Source: GCA-2693325 sp964011675 (GTDB taxonomy: Bacteria > Latescibacterota > UBA2968 > UBA8231). From it: 64,000 bases of DNA. Made by a program: the position numbers and the translations under genes. Where the stretch lies: NCBI GenBank assembly GCA_964011675.1, contig CAXGPR010000002.1, positions 1 to 64,000 on the forward strand. The letters are read 5' to 3'. Every line of letters starts with the position of its first letter. Position 1 is the first letter of the stretch. Below, piece by piece: positions 49,638-59,110 of this stretch. The notes beneath the pieces are model-generated. The model was not told the DNA's origin and made no database searches. It saw only the letters and a program-made list of their open reading frames with translations.

Positions 49638-50909
49638 ATGACAGACAGTGTGGAAGCAAACGTGGATATGCATTCGCGTCCAAGCGATTTGAAAATTACT
49701 GATATGCGCGTGGTTAACCTGCGCGGTGCACCTTTTCGCTCGACAATTATTCGACTGGATACAAATCAAGGGATTTTCGGGTATGGCGAGGTACGTGACG
49801 GCGGAAGTGAGACCTATGCACTCATGCTGAAAAGCCGTCTAATAGGAGAGAATCCTTGCAACGTCGATAAAATATTTCGCAAGATTAAGCAATTTGGCCA
49901 TCATGCGCGTCAGGCCGGTGGTGTTTGTGGAATCGAAATGGCGTTGATGGACTTGGCCGGTAAAGCCTATGGTGTGCCGGCTTACCAATTAGCCGGTGGT
50001 AAATTTCGTGACAGAGTCCTTTGCTATTGCGATACGCCTTCCGAGAAAAAAGGCAGCGATATGGGCAAGCGCCTAAAAGAGCGGATCGCAGATGGATTTG
50101 GATTTCTAAAAATGGACGTCGGTATAGGTCTGTTACGCGATACCGAAAGTACGCTGATTGCACCGCCCGATATGCTGCGCACCGACGAGATTATGCACCC
50201 CTTTACCGGTATTCAAATCACGGATAAGGGCATCGATCTGCTCTGCCAGTACGTGGCGGAAGTGCGAGAGGAAATCGGATATGAAGTGCCGCTGGCCGTC
50301 GATCATTTTGGGCATATTGGCATCGAGTCGTGTATTCGTTTGGGAAAGGCGCTTGACCAATTTTCGCTTGCTTGGTACGAGGACATGATCCCATGGCAGT
50401 TTGCCGATCAGTGGCAGCGACTGGCAGAGTCGGTGAATACCCCGGTTTGCACGGGAGAAGATATTTATCTCAAAGAGGGTTTTATTCCGCTTCTTGAACG
50501 TCGGGCTATCGCCGTTGCGCATCCAGATCTGGCCTCGTCAGGAGGTATTCTCGAGACCAAGAAGGTGGGGGATTTAGCGCAAGATCACGGTGTCGCGATG
50601 GCACTGCACATGGCTATGTCTCCAATTGCAGCGCTGGCCTCTGTCCACTGCGCGGCGGCGACTGAGAATTTTATGGTTCTGGAAAATCACTCTGTTGATC
50701 AGTTAGATCAGTGGAGTAGCCTGATCGATGGACTGCCAGTGCCGCTTGTCGAGGACGGACATATTGCAGTTCCTGAGGGTCCGGGATTAGGCTTTACAGA
50801 CCTCAATGATGAGGTGGTTGAGGCGTTTATCGACCCTAATAACCCTGGTATTTTCGAATCGACAGAGCGCTGGGATAACGAAGGGGCGCACGATCGCCTG
50901 TGGAGCTAA
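49638..50909 (+). CDS. Enolase-superfamily enzyme, mandelate-racemase subgroup (sugar-acid dehydratase-like)
   Basis: 423 residues. Capping domain first, then a barrel with the KxD motif (LKMDVGIG) and metal ligands expected at PLAVDHFGH, AWYEDMIPW and CTGEDIY. The general acid/base His is expected in MALHMAMSPIA. Together these point to acid-sugar dehydratases such as those for galactarate, rhamnonate or similar, which yield 2-keto-3-deoxy acids, the kind of substrate DapA-family lyases cleave. That link with the BMC locus is only conceptual; the genes are 22 kb apart. GGGAGAG precedes ATG, and a terminator follows at 50930. Confidence 0.85.
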   Translation: MTDSVEANVDMHSRPSDLKITDMRVVNLRGAPFRSTIIRLDTNQGIFGYGEVRDGGSETYALMLKSRLIGENPCNVDKIFRKIKQFGHHARQAGGVCGIEMALMDLAGKAYGVPAYQLAGGKFRDRVLCYCDTPSEKKGSDMGKRLKERIADGFGFLKMDVGIGLLRDTESTLIAPPDMLRTDEIMHPFTGIQITDKGIDLLCQYVAEVREEIGYEVPLAVDHFGHIGIESCIRLGKALDQFSLAWYEDMIPWQFADQWQRLAESVNTPVCTGEDIYLKEGFIPLLERRAIAVAHPDLASSGGILETKKVGDLAQDHGVAMALHMAMSPIAALASVHCAAATENFMVLENHSVDQLDQWSSLIDGLPVPLVEDGHIAVPEGPGLGFTDLNDEVVEAFIDPNNPGIFESTERWDNEGAHDRLWS

Positions 50910-50929
50910 GCGGCAGTCAATAGTGTATG

Positions 50930-50961
50930 GGGGAGAGACGGTTGGCCGTTTCTCCCCTTTT
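50930..50961 (+). terminator. Intrinsic terminator after the enolase-superfamily gene
   Basis: Stem 50930-50941 with 50946-50957 (12 bp, one G-U), loop TTGG, followed by TTTTAT. It excludes starts for the next gene before about 50962. Confidence 0.8.
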
Positions 50962-50980
50962 ATGGTTTGTTAACAGAGCT

Positions 50981-52054
50981 ATGGATATGAACAAAAAAGT
51001 GTATGATGTCGCAGTCTTGAAAGGTGACGGAATTGGGCCGGAGGTTGTTGAAGAAGCGCTCGTCGTTTTACAAGCAATAGGCACTCCCCGCTTTAACTTT
51101 ACTGAGTATTCCTGTGGTGCCGGCTGTTATCTAGACTGTGGAGAACCCTTACCCGTTGCGACGGTTGAAGCCTGTCGCACGGCAGATGCTGTTTTGCTTG
51201 GCGCAATGGGCTTGCCCGATATACGATGGAAAGATGGAACGGAAATGCGTCCGCAAATCGATTTGCGTATTATTCTCGACCTATATGCAGGCGTGCGGCC
51301 TATCTATTTGTATAACGAAGCCCATTCACCGTTAAAGGGACTGGATGTGGGTGCAATTGACTTTGTGATTCTCCGCGAAAATGTAGAAGGGCTCTTTGCC
51401 TCGATGAACGGGGGTATCGAACTGCGCGGAGAAGTGGCCGTCGATTCTATGGTCATTACGCGTAGCGGCACGGAACGGATTGTTCGATATGCATTTGAAT
51501 TGGCCGTGCAGCGCGCAAGGTCCCCAATGCGCGTCACCTGTGTAGACAAGGCAAATGTCTTTAAGTCAATGGCCTTTTTTCGCTCTGTGTATGACCGAGT
51601 TGCGGATGACTTTCCGGACGTAGGACGCGATTATGCCTACGTTGATGCGTTGAGCATGTATTTGCTCCAGCGCCCAAAGGATTACGATGTGTTAGTCGCC
51701 GAGAACATGTACGGAGATATCATCTCTGACCTGGCAGCAGGTCTCGTCGGAGGTTTGGGGATGGCACCGTCGGGCGATATCGGCCCGGATGCAGCCGTTT
51801 TTCAACCATCGCACGGCACTGCGCCAGATATTGCGGGTAAGGGCTTGGCCAATCCAGTTGCTATGATTCTCTCTGCTGCGCTCATGCTAAAATGGCTAGG
51901 TGATCGAGAAGGTGATAGAGAGGCTGTGCAGGGAGCCGCGCGCATAGAAGAAGCCGTTCGGTGCGTAGTTTCCCAAGTGGGCGCCGGTACGCCAGACATT
52001 GGAGGTATAATGACAACGAGTGAATTGGGCAAGGCGATCGTCGAGGCTCTATAG
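50981..52054 (+). CDS. Isocitrate/isopropylmalate dehydrogenase-family beta-decarboxylating dehydrogenase
   Basis: 357 residues from ATG 50981 (a second ATG at 50987 is also possible); an earlier ATG lies inside the terminator hairpin. NAD(P)-dependent oxidative decarboxylation. Motifs are LKGDGIGPEVVEEA, ILRENVEGLFASMNGG, VDKANVFKS, ENMYGDIISDLAAGLVGGLG and PSHGTAPDIAGKGLANP. The SDLAAGLVGGLGMAPSG segment is nearer to isocitrate, homoisocitrate or tartrate dehydrogenases than to classical LeuB. As the leu cluster lacks leuB, it might still serve leucine synthesis, but context (sugar-acid and peptidase genes) does not settle this. Confidence 0.85.
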   Translation: MDMNKKVYDVAVLKGDGIGPEVVEEALVVLQAIGTPRFNFTEYSCGAGCYLDCGEPLPVATVEACRTADAVLLGAMGLPDIRWKDGTEMRPQIDLRIILDLYAGVRPIYLYNEAHSPLKGLDVGAIDFVILRENVEGLFASMNGGIELRGEVAVDSMVITRSGTERIVRYAFELAVQRARSPMRVTCVDKANVFKSMAFFRSVYDRVADDFPDVGRDYAYVDALSMYLLQRPKDYDVLVAENMYGDIISDLAAGLVGGLGMAPSGDIGPDAAVFQPSHGTAPDIAGKGLANPVAMILSAALMLKWLGDREGDREAVQGAARIEEAVRCVVSQVGAGTPDIGGIMTTSELGKAIVEAL

Positions 52055-52056
52055 CA

Positions 52057-53235
52057 ATGGACCGGCGAACGTTTTTAGGTGTTGGGCTGGGCGCGCTGGC
52101 CCCGTGGTCTGCTGCTTCTTGGAGCTGGGCTATGCCCAGCGAACAGAGGATGCGAGCGCGGTCTATAGGCATCGTTATTGGCTTTATGGAGCCGGGCCCG
52201 TTGAACGCTATTACCGACGTGCCTGGAGTGCGGGTTGGCCACGTGACGCTCGTTAGCGGCGAAGGCCCACTTGTTGTTGGAGAGGGTCCTGTGCGCACGG
52301 GTGTGACGGCGATTTTGCCGCATGGGGGTATGCTGTCAAAAGAGGCGTGCCACGCAGCTGATTTTACGCTGAATGGTAACGGAGAATTGACGGGCGTCGG
52401 CCTTGTTCGGCAGCGCGGAATTTTGGCTGCCCCAATCCTTTTCACCAATACGTCGAGCGTAGGCAACGCGTATGACGGCGCGCTTGAGTGGATGATGGAC
52501 CGAGACCCGACACTTTTTAATCGTGGATATCGAATCGAACCTGTTGTAGGAGAGACGTGGGGCGACTTTCTCAATGATACAGCGGGACGACACGTGCGGC
52601 CAGAGCACGCATATGAAGCCATTGAGACAGCACAGAGCGGGCCCGTGGAAGAGGGATGTGTCGGCGGTGGGACTGCTATGCGTGCGTTTAATTTCAAAGC
52701 GGGTATTGGAACTGCATCGCGCATCGTTACCTGTGCAGATGCGCGATACACGGTGGGCGTTATCGTGCAGTCGAATTTTGGCCGCCGCGACCAGCTACGC
52801 GTTGACGGAGTACCGGTGGGGAGAGAAATGCCTGAACGCATGCCTCAGCGAGGTAGTGACAAAAAAAACAAGTCCCTGCTGGTGGCCGTGGCAACCGATG
52901 CGCCGCTTATTCCAGTGCAACTCCAGCGCTTGTGTAAACGCGCATCTATGGGGCTGGCGCGTACGGGGGCGATTTCTTCGCACGGTAGTGGGGATCTCTT
53001 TATTGCTTTTTCCACAGGTAAGAACGTCGTGCAGGAACAGCCCGCTGATCTATTTGCGCTAAAGAATCGCTGGATTTCGCATTTGCATCAAGCAGTAATA
53101 GAAGCGACAGAAGAGTCCATTCTCAACTCGTTGACGATGGCGCATTCAATGACAGGACGCGACGGTAATACCTATCACGCACTGCCGCTTGATAGCTTGG
53201 TTCAGATTATGCGCGCGCATGGGAGAATTAAGTGA
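52057..53235 (+). CDS. DmpA/P1-family aminopeptidase with Tat-type signal
   Basis: 392 residues. The start MDRRTFLGVGLGALAPW is a twin-arginine signal (RRTFLG), so it is exported folded. The mature part is an Ntn-hydrolase-like L-aminopeptidase/D-esterase: ITDVPGVRVGHVTL, GCVGGGTAMRAFNFKAGIGTASR around the self-cleavage and catalytic nucleophile region, VGVIVQSNFGRRDQLR and LVAVATDAPLIPVQLQRL. It begins 2 bases after the dehydrogenase stop and overlaps the next paralogue (GTGA at 53232). Confidence 0.9.
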   Translation: MDRRTFLGVGLGALAPWSAASWSWAMPSEQRMRARSIGIVIGFMEPGPLNAITDVPGVRVGHVTLVSGEGPLVVGEGPVRTGVTAILPHGGMLSKEACHAADFTLNGNGELTGVGLVRQRGILAAPILFTNTSSVGNAYDGALEWMMDRDPTLFNRGYRIEPVVGETWGDFLNDTAGRHVRPEHAYEAIETAQSGPVEEGCVGGGTAMRAFNFKAGIGTASRIVTCADARYTVGVIVQSNFGRRDQLRVDGVPVGREMPERMPQRGSDKKNKSLLVAVATDAPLIPVQLQRLCKRASMGLARTGAISSHGSGDLFIAFSTGKNVVQEQPADLFALKNRWISHLHQAVIEATEESILNSLTMAHSMTGRDGNTYHALPLDSLVQIMRAHGRIK

Positions 53236-54251
53236 AGACGCTGCATAGAGAGGGTATTCAAATTGGTCAGTTTGAGTCGGGTGCGCGCGATTCGATTGCC
53301 GATGTGAGAGGGGTTCGAGTTGGCCATGTGGATATCGAGGTCGAAGATGCACAAATCGGCCTGAGCATTGTTGAGCCCTATCCATTTTCTGAGGAAAAGC
53401 GGAGACTCTATATTGGGCGCTGGTCTCTCGATGGTGGAGGCAGTACTTCTGGTTTGGGTGTAGCAGAAGATTTTGGCACGCTCTCTGCACCAATTGCCGT
53501 TGTGCCTGGCCCTGCTTTTGGACGCGCGTATGAGGCTTTAATACACCAGAGTATTCGACGAGATCGTGGTCTCTCCACCGATGCTGGATGGCCGCCTTTT
53601 GTGATAGGTATGGACGATGGCGTGTGGAACGACGCCCGGCGGGTATATGAAAGCGTAGAGCAACGCGATTTAAATCAAGCCCTTTCAGACGCTAGTGAAG
53701 CGTTCTTAGAGGGTAGCGTGGGCATTGGACGTTCGCTGCGTGCATTTGGCTTGCGGGGGGGGGTGGGCAGCGCATCTCGTCGAGTCGGACCGCAACATGT
53801 TGGCGCATTCGTCGCAGTCAACGGCGGGCTCCCTGGAGATCTACGCGTTAACGGACAGGCCGTGCGGATCCCTGGGTCTATAGCCGGCGGACCGCAGGAG
53901 TTTGTCGCCGTGTTGGCTACCGACGCGCCTCTGCTTCCCTTTCAGCTACGAGCTCTTGCGCAGCGTGCGGCGTTAGGTGCGAGCCGCTGCGGCCTGTGGA
54001 ATCCGCTCACGCGTGAGGCACAAGTATGCGTGTTCACTACGATAAGATCTGAAGGTGATGTGACGAACGTCGAGCTTAATCGCATATCGGCAACAGATGA
54101 TGATACGTTGTATGCGCTCTTTCAGGCTGGCGCAGAAACGGTGGAATCAGCTACTGTAAGTGCATTGTGTGAAGCAAAGCCGCTACAAGTAAATGGGCAT
54201 TCGCTAGGTGTATTAGATATTAGTATGCTGCCAAGAAAAATGTATGATTGA
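53232..54251 (+). CDS. DmpA/P1-family peptidase paralogue, cytosolic
   Basis: 339 residues, a divergent tandem copy of the preceding gene without signal peptide. GTG start overlapping the previous stop. ADVRGVRVGHVDIE, SVGIGRSLRAFGLRGGVGSASRR, VGAFVAVNGGLPGDLRVNG and VLATDAPLLPFQLRAL align with family motifs. The codons for RGGVG contain a run of nine G (53755-53763), a potential slippage site. The paired exported and cytosolic forms suggest sequential processing of an unusual peptide or amide. It overlaps mutY by 8 bases. Confidence 0.87.
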   Translation: MKTLHREGIQIGQFESGARDSIADVRGVRVGHVDIEVEDAQIGLSIVEPYPFSEEKRRLYIGRWSLDGGGSTSGLGVAEDFGTLSAPIAVVPGPAFGRAYEALIHQSIRRDRGLSTDAGWPPFVIGMDDGVWNDARRVYESVEQRDLNQALSDASEAFLEGSVGIGRSLRAFGLRGGVGSASRRVGPQHVGAFVAVNGGLPGDLRVNGQAVRIPGSIAGGPQEFVAVLATDAPLLPFQLRALAQRAALGASRCGLWNPLTREAQVCVFTTIRSEGDVTNVELNRISATDDDTLYALFQAGAETVESATVSALCEAKPLQVNGHSLGVLDISMLPRKMYD

Positions 54252-55356
54252 CCTGCTCAATACGCCGAGCCACGTCGCCGCTTTTCGTACTGCTCTTCTC
54301 GCATGGTATAGAGTCAACAAGCGCTCGTTTGAATGGCGTGATAGCGATAATCCCTATCACGTGTGGATTTCTGAAATTATGCTTCAGCAAACCCGCGTTG
54401 ATCAGATGGATGCATATTTTACGCGTTTTATTTCACGTTTTCCCGCGCTTGTGGATTTAGCTGTTGCACAGGAAGGCGACGTGTTGAAAGTGTGGGAAGG
54501 ATTGGGTTACTATGCGCGTGCGCGGAACATGCACAAGGCCGCACAGCTGATGGTTACCCAATATGAAGGTCAGATTCCAGACTCCTACGAAGAGTTAATT
54601 TCCTTACCGGGTATTGGCACATATACGGCAGCGGCCGTAAGCAGTATCGCATTCGATCGCGATCACGCCGTACTAGACGGGAACGTAGTGCGCGTGCTGT
54701 GCCGTTTGCTGCGAATAGAAGAAGATCCACGCCGCGCCGCGACTAAGAAACAGCTTATATATGCGAGCCAACGCCTTTTGCAGCCGGGACAAGCCGGCGA
54801 TTTTAATCAAGGCATGATGGAACTGGGCGCGCGCGTATGCACTCCGCAGAAGCCGGACTGCCAAACGTGTCCGGTAGAGGAACTGTGTCGGGTTAAAGCC
54901 GAGCTGTATAATCCGACTTTACTGCCTTTGAAAGCGCCGAAAAAACGGAAGCCGCATTATCCTGTAGCGGCGGGGCTGATCTTGAAAGGAGATCAGGTGC
55001 TCATCGCGCAGCGACCTCGCGATGGCATGTTAGGCGGGCTGTGGGAATTTCCAGGAGGAAAACGCGAAAAGGGAGAGTCACTGCAGGAATGTCTGCGTAG
55101 AGAGATTCGCGAGGAGCTAGATTTTGAGATAGAGGTGGGAGAAGTGCTGTGCAGCGTTGACCACGCGTACACGCACTTCAGCATAACACTCCATGCCCTA
55201 AGTGCACGATATAAGGAAGGGCAACCCAAGGCGATAGGATGCGAGGATTGGCGTTGGGTCTACCCCGAACAGCTAGACGACTTCGCCTTTCCGCGCAGCG
55301 ACCGAAAGGTGATTGAATTTGTGCGCCAGCGGGGATGGCAGTTGGCGCTTTTTTAA
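54244..55356 (+). CDS. mutY: A/G-specific adenine DNA glycosylase with an intact Nudix domain
   Basis: 370 residues. Removes A mispaired with 8-oxoG. The HhH-GPD domain has SEIMLQQTRVDQ (E44), LISLPGIGTYTAAAV and catalytic VLDGNVVR (D145). The [4Fe-4S] cysteines are C199, C206, C209 and C215. The C-terminal domain (about 238-370) keeps a complete-looking Nudix box, GGKREKGESLQE followed by CLRREIREELD, whereas typical MutY C-terminal domains have lost these residues. So it might also hydrolyse oxidised nucleotides (inference). Confidence 0.96.
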   Translation: MIDLLNTPSHVAAFRTALLAWYRVNKRSFEWRDSDNPYHVWISEIMLQQTRVDQMDAYFTRFISRFPALVDLAVAQEGDVLKVWEGLGYYARARNMHKAAQLMVTQYEGQIPDSYEELISLPGIGTYTAAAVSSIAFDRDHAVLDGNVVRVLCRLLRIEEDPRRAATKKQLIYASQRLLQPGQAGDFNQGMMELGARVCTPQKPDCQTCPVEELCRVKAELYNPTLLPLKAPKKRKPHYPVAAGLILKGDQVLIAQRPRDGMLGGLWEFPGGKREKGESLQECLRREIREELDFEIEVGEVLCSVDHAYTHFSITLHALSARYKEGQPKAIGCEDWRWVYPEQLDDFAFPRSDRKVIEFVRQRGWQLALF

Positions 55357-55367
55357 GGGAGAAAGTA

Positions 55368-56306
55368 TTGGCTACAGAAGAAAATTCGTTGGACAAGGCA
55401 AGAAGACGCGGCCCCGGCTTACTGCTGCGCGGTATGTGCATGGGGACTGCTGACGTGATACCCGGAGTATCCGGCGGCACTGTCGCTCTGATCATGGGTA
55501 TATACGATGAACTGGTAAGCACCATTGCCTCTATTGACGGTCGCGTGCTGCAGGCGCTGCTGCGCGGCCGCGTGATCAAAGTGCTAAGTCTGGTTAACGC
55601 CGGTTTCCTCGTACCTATTCTAGCGGGTATTATATTGGCCATTGCGACGTTTGCTAAATTAATAACTTATTTACTCGCAATGTATCCTCAGCCAGTGTGG
55701 GGGTTTTTTACTGGGTTGATTCTCGCTAGTGCGCTTTATGTCGCTCGGCAGATCGAACGAGGATACGGCGTAAAAATTCCTCTTTTTATCGCGTTTGGTA
55801 CGGCTTTCGGTTATGGTATAACAGTTTTGGTTCCAGTGGAAACGGGCACGGAGAGCTATAAATTTATACTGGCTGGTCTCGTTGCAATTTGCGCCATGAT
55901 CCTACCGGGAATTAGCGGTTCGTTTCTACTCGTAATTATGGGCAAATATCAGCAGGTATTCAGTGCGGTTCATGAGCGAGATTGGCAGGTCATAGCACTT
56001 TTTGGTCTTGGTGCCGTAACGGGTGTATTGATTTTCTCTCGTCTTCTAAAGCGACTGCTCGCTCGTTATTACTCTGCAACAATGGCGTTTTTAGTTGGGC
56101 TTATGCTGGGATCCCTGCGCAAGGTATGGCCTTTTCGCACCGTGCTGGAAGAACGCGTAGTCGGATCTAAAACGCTGGTTCTGCGCGATGAATGCATATG
56201 GCCACCTGAGTTTGCTGGTGAAGTATGGCTTAGCTTTGGTCTGATGGGTATGGGGGCAGTGTTGGTTCTCGTATTGGAGCAGATTGGGCAGCGGGATAGA
56301 AGATAA
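55368..56306 (+). CDS. DUF368 polytopic membrane protein (undecaprenyl-phosphate translocase-like)
   Basis: 312 residues from TTG 55368, with AAGGGAG 6-7 bases upstream; starting at 55335 would overlap mutY. The family motif GTADVIPGVSGGTVALIMGIYD occupies the first membrane segment, and a second copy, AMILPGISGSFLLVIMGKYQ, lies in the other half: an inverted-repeat transporter. About eight helices. DUF368 proteins have been reported to recycle undecaprenyl phosphate (PopT). Assignment by family. Confidence 0.92.
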   Translation: MATEENSLDKARRRGPGLLLRGMCMGTADVIPGVSGGTVALIMGIYDELVSTIASIDGRVLQALLRGRVIKVLSLVNAGFLVPILAGIILAIATFAKLITYLLAMYPQPVWGFFTGLILASALYVARQIERGYGVKIPLFIAFGTAFGYGITVLVPVETGTESYKFILAGLVAICAMILPGISGSFLLVIMGKYQQVFSAVHERDWQVIALFGLGAVTGVLIFSRLLKRLLARYYSATMAFLVGLMLGSLRKVWPFRTVLEERVVGSKTLVLRDECIWPPEFAGEVWLSFGLMGMGAVLVLVLEQIGQRDRR

Positions 56307-56328
56307 ATGTTGCTGCCTTCGTAGCCAA

Positions 56329-56547
56329 CTACTCGTCCATTTCATCAATTTCATCGCGTGCTGCGCGAAAACGCTGTATTCGACGGTAAAATATATATAC
56401 CAAGCCAGCCAATGCCGTGTAGAGGACGAGTTCGTAGATAAATCCTTCCCAGCCCAGCACGACAGGCCAAAGAGCGAAGATACTAACGAGAATAAAGACA
56501 TCTTCAATCAGGCGACTTTTCTTGCCGGGATCATGCTCTTCAGACAT
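56329..56547 (-). CDS. Small two-helix membrane protein, unknown function
   Basis: 72 residues. Two hydrophobic segments (about 15-31 EDVFILVSIFALWPVVL and 35-53 GFIYELVLYTALAGLVYIF) and a basic then acidic C-terminus (RRIQRFRAARDEIDEMDE). The start overlaps the lytic transglycosylase stop by 8 bases, so it is translationally coupled to it and may have an envelope role. No family recognised. Confidence 0.65.
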   Translation of the reverse strand: MSEEHDPGKKSRLIEDVFILVSIFALWPVVLGWEGFIYELVLYTALAGLVYIFYRRIQRFRAARDEIDEMDE

Positions 56548-58669
56548 CGGATAGTGCCTTGTATATCGCGTAGTTTTTGAGGACTAATTTGACGTAGAGC
56601 CGGGTTTCCTTAAAGGGAATTCGTTCAATGAAGGCGTCAGCATCGTTATGTGGGAATCGTTCTAACCACTGCCGTGCATTATGTGGACCGGCGTTGTATG
56701 CAGCCAGACCCAGTTCAAACCCCATATCAGCTGTTGTCCCATTTGTAAATTGTCGCACTTGGTCTCCTAAGAAATAGCTGCCGAGCCGGATAGAGACGTC
56801 CGGATCGTACAGGGAAGAGTGCTTGAAGCGATGCATGCCTATATGAGCGGCTAGTTTTTTTCCCGTCTTGGGCATAATTTGCATCAGTCCGCGCGCTCCC
56901 GCGCGCGAGGTCGCTCCCTCGTTAAACGTACTTTCCTGCCGTATTACAGACAAGACTAGATAGGGATCTACTTTGGCCTCGGTTGCCGCTGTAACGATTT
57001 CTTCCCAGTAGTAGTTGGGGTATACGCGTTCCCAATCGCTTCGCTTGTCGTTGGCGACAAAAATGCGTATGGAAAGTCTAAGGGCGCGGCTAAGGAAGCC
57101 AAGCGCCTCGTATCGGTCGCGGATCAGTTCGAGCCTTTCTACGCTGCTTTCGTTCAGTTTTTCAGCTCGTCCAATCTCTCGGCGTGCCTGTTGGTGTAAG
57201 CCCAGTGAAAAGAGTGCGTCGCTTCTTGCCAAGTGGTCCGCTCCCTTTATGTCCTCTATCGAGAGCAGGCTGCGTTCGGGGGCACCCACCCGTTCCAGAG
57301 CCCCGAGTTGGCCGTAGCCCATTTTGACTGCGCGCGTTGAATAGTATGAGCGGGGAAACCCATCGGCTGCTCGGTTATAATAGCTCTGTGACTCTACGCT
57401 GCGGCCTAACTCTGCGGCTGCCTTCCCGGCCCAGTAAAGACTCTGGTCGACAACATGCGGCTGCTGCGCTATTTTGCTGAGTCGTTCGAATACATGCAGT
57501 GCTTTGTCAAACTCGCTTCGACAGTAAAATGTAAAGCCGATTCCCCAGCCTGCATCATCGCGATAAGTGCTTTGCGGGTGACGGCTGACTAGTAGCTTGT
57601 ATAGTCGCTCCGCCTCGGAAAAACGATTGTTGCGTTCGGCTGATTTGGCTGCCTGCCACAGGGCGTCATCAGCTAAGCTGTGTTGTGGATATTGACGAGA
57701 AAAACGTTCATAAATAGCGATGGCATCAGCTTCGTTATTGCGGGTGATATATACGCCCCCAATGCGATAGAGGGCCGAGGGCAATCCGTACTGTTCGTAC
57801 GTTTTCTCAAACGTGCGGATTGCGGTTTCATACTGGCCGAGGCCCAGCTGTGAAAGAGCCAAGTTGTAGTACGCATCCGCTACGCGCTGGTCGTGTGGGA
57901 ATCTCTTTATAAATTGCTGAAAGCGCTTTTTGGAGTCGGCGTAGCGCTTGTGCGCATGGTAGGTAGAAGCAACGGCAAAAGCTGCTTTCGCATTGAGCGG
58001 TCCCTCGATGTCAATAGCAGCTCTGAGCGCGCGTTTGTCTTTGGGGTATTCTTCCATAAGCTGAACGTATTGGCGATATGCAACGTCTTTTTGACCAGCT
58101 TCTAGGTGCGCTAAAGCGATGGAATAAATCGATCGGGGCGCTAGGGCCGGTTCTTCCATCAGCTCTTCATATAATTCGATGGCGGCCTGATGATTATCAG
58201 ACTCCATATGGAGTGCTGCCAGCCGCTGACGTGCGGAACCTGCTAAAATGGATTGACTATTTTGGGTGAGAAAATGTCGATAATGGGTGACTGCCGCTTC
58301 AACCTGCTCCATGTCCTCTAGTGCTTGTGCCATCCAAAATTGGCGATAGGATTCGAGCAGTGGGGGAGGCATTGGTAGATCGCGAAGTCGCGTGTGGGCC
58401 TGTTCGGGCTTGCCTAAGTTGAGTTCACACAGCGCCATTTGCAATTGGCGCTGTGTGGATTCTTCTGATGTGATAGAATCTGCCTGCGTGCGATTGAGCT
58501 GTTGGTAGGCTTGCGCGTAGTTACCGTCGGCAATAAGCTGGCTTATTTGGCCTCGACGGGGCGGTTGGTAGGTGTCTGGGCCGAAGAAATACAGATAGGC
58601 GACTAAGGGCAGGAAGAGTAGAAGGCTGCCGCCTACTGCAAGTAACGCCATGCGAGTCTGTCGATTCAT
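56540..58669 (-). CDS. Lytic transglycosylase with TPR-like N-terminal repeats (Slt70-like)
   Basis: 709 residues. An N-terminal membrane anchor (ALLAVGGSLLLFLPLVAYLYFFG) places it in the periplasm. Residues about 60-520 are a superhelix of TPR-like repeats (for example YYNLALSQLGLGQYETAIRTFEK). The C-terminal SLT domain has the catalytic glutamate in VIRQESTFNEGATSRAGARG, then LMQIMPKTG and LAAYNAGPHNARQW. It cleaves peptidoglycan glycan strands. It is followed by the coupled small membrane gene. Confidence 0.93.
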   Translation of the reverse strand: MNRQTRMALLAVGGSLLLFLPLVAYLYFFGPDTYQPPRRGQISQLIADGNYAQAYQQLNRTQADSITSEESTQRQLQMALCELNLGKPEQAHTRLRDLPMPPPLLESYRQFWMAQALEDMEQVEAAVTHYRHFLTQNSQSILAGSARQRLAALHMESDNHQAAIELYEELMEEPALAPRSIYSIALAHLEAGQKDVAYRQYVQLMEEYPKDKRALRAAIDIEGPLNAKAAFAVASTYHAHKRYADSKKRFQQFIKRFPHDQRVADAYYNLALSQLGLGQYETAIRTFEKTYEQYGLPSALYRIGGVYITRNNEADAIAIYERFSRQYPQHSLADDALWQAAKSAERNNRFSEAERLYKLLVSRHPQSTYRDDAGWGIGFTFYCRSEFDKALHVFERLSKIAQQPHVVDQSLYWAGKAAAELGRSVESQSYYNRAADGFPRSYYSTRAVKMGYGQLGALERVGAPERSLLSIEDIKGADHLARSDALFSLGLHQQARREIGRAEKLNESSVERLELIRDRYEALGFLSRALRLSIRIFVANDKRSDWERVYPNYYWEEIVTAATEAKVDPYLVLSVIRQESTFNEGATSRAGARGLMQIMPKTGKKLAAHIGMHRFKHSSLYDPDVSIRLGSYFLGDQVRQFTNGTTADMGFELGLAAYNAGPHNARQWLERFPHNDADAFIERIPFKETRLYVKLVLKNYAIYKALSDV

Positions 58670-58804
58670 ATTGGTTGTAGCTATGTATTGCCCAAATGGT
58701 TAAGGATAAATGAGCTACGTAATTTTACAGCTAAAATAAAAAGGGGAGTCCTTCTAGGCCAAGCGCAAAAATTAGGCTCGTCTAAAAAGCGGAGCATATT
58801 AGGA

Positions 58805-58990
58805 TCACTTGTCTTTTATTTGTTGGTCCAGCGAGTCGGAGAATGTCGACGGTCTCATAGGTTGCTGGCTTTTCTCCGCTTCTTCTAGCGCTTTGAGATG
58901 GCGACGCACTTCGCTCAAACCGGCGTATATTTCCCGGTTTAGTTTTTCCAGTTTCGGAGAAAACTGGCCAGATAAAGGAGATGTGTTCAT
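58805..58990 (-). CDS. Short helical protein, unknown function
   Basis: 61 residues, largely one predicted charged helix (KLEKLNREIYAGLSEVRRHLKALEEAE), possibly a coiled coil. No family is recognised. The ribosome site is weak. It lies between the lytic transglycosylase and the pyruvate dehydrogenase operon on the same strand. It may be a real small gene or chance. Confidence 0.35.
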   Translation of the reverse strand: MNTSPLSGQFSPKLEKLNREIYAGLSEVRRHLKALEEAEKSQQPMRPSTFSDSLDQQIKDK

Positions 58991-59110
58991 ATTCTTAACT
59001 TATGCTTCAGACAATAGTTTCCCATTAAAGAGCAAAATATATGCCATATCACACGATTTTTTTGGGCGATATAAGGTGCTGTTTATGTAAGCTTTACAGG
59101 TGCTTAATTC

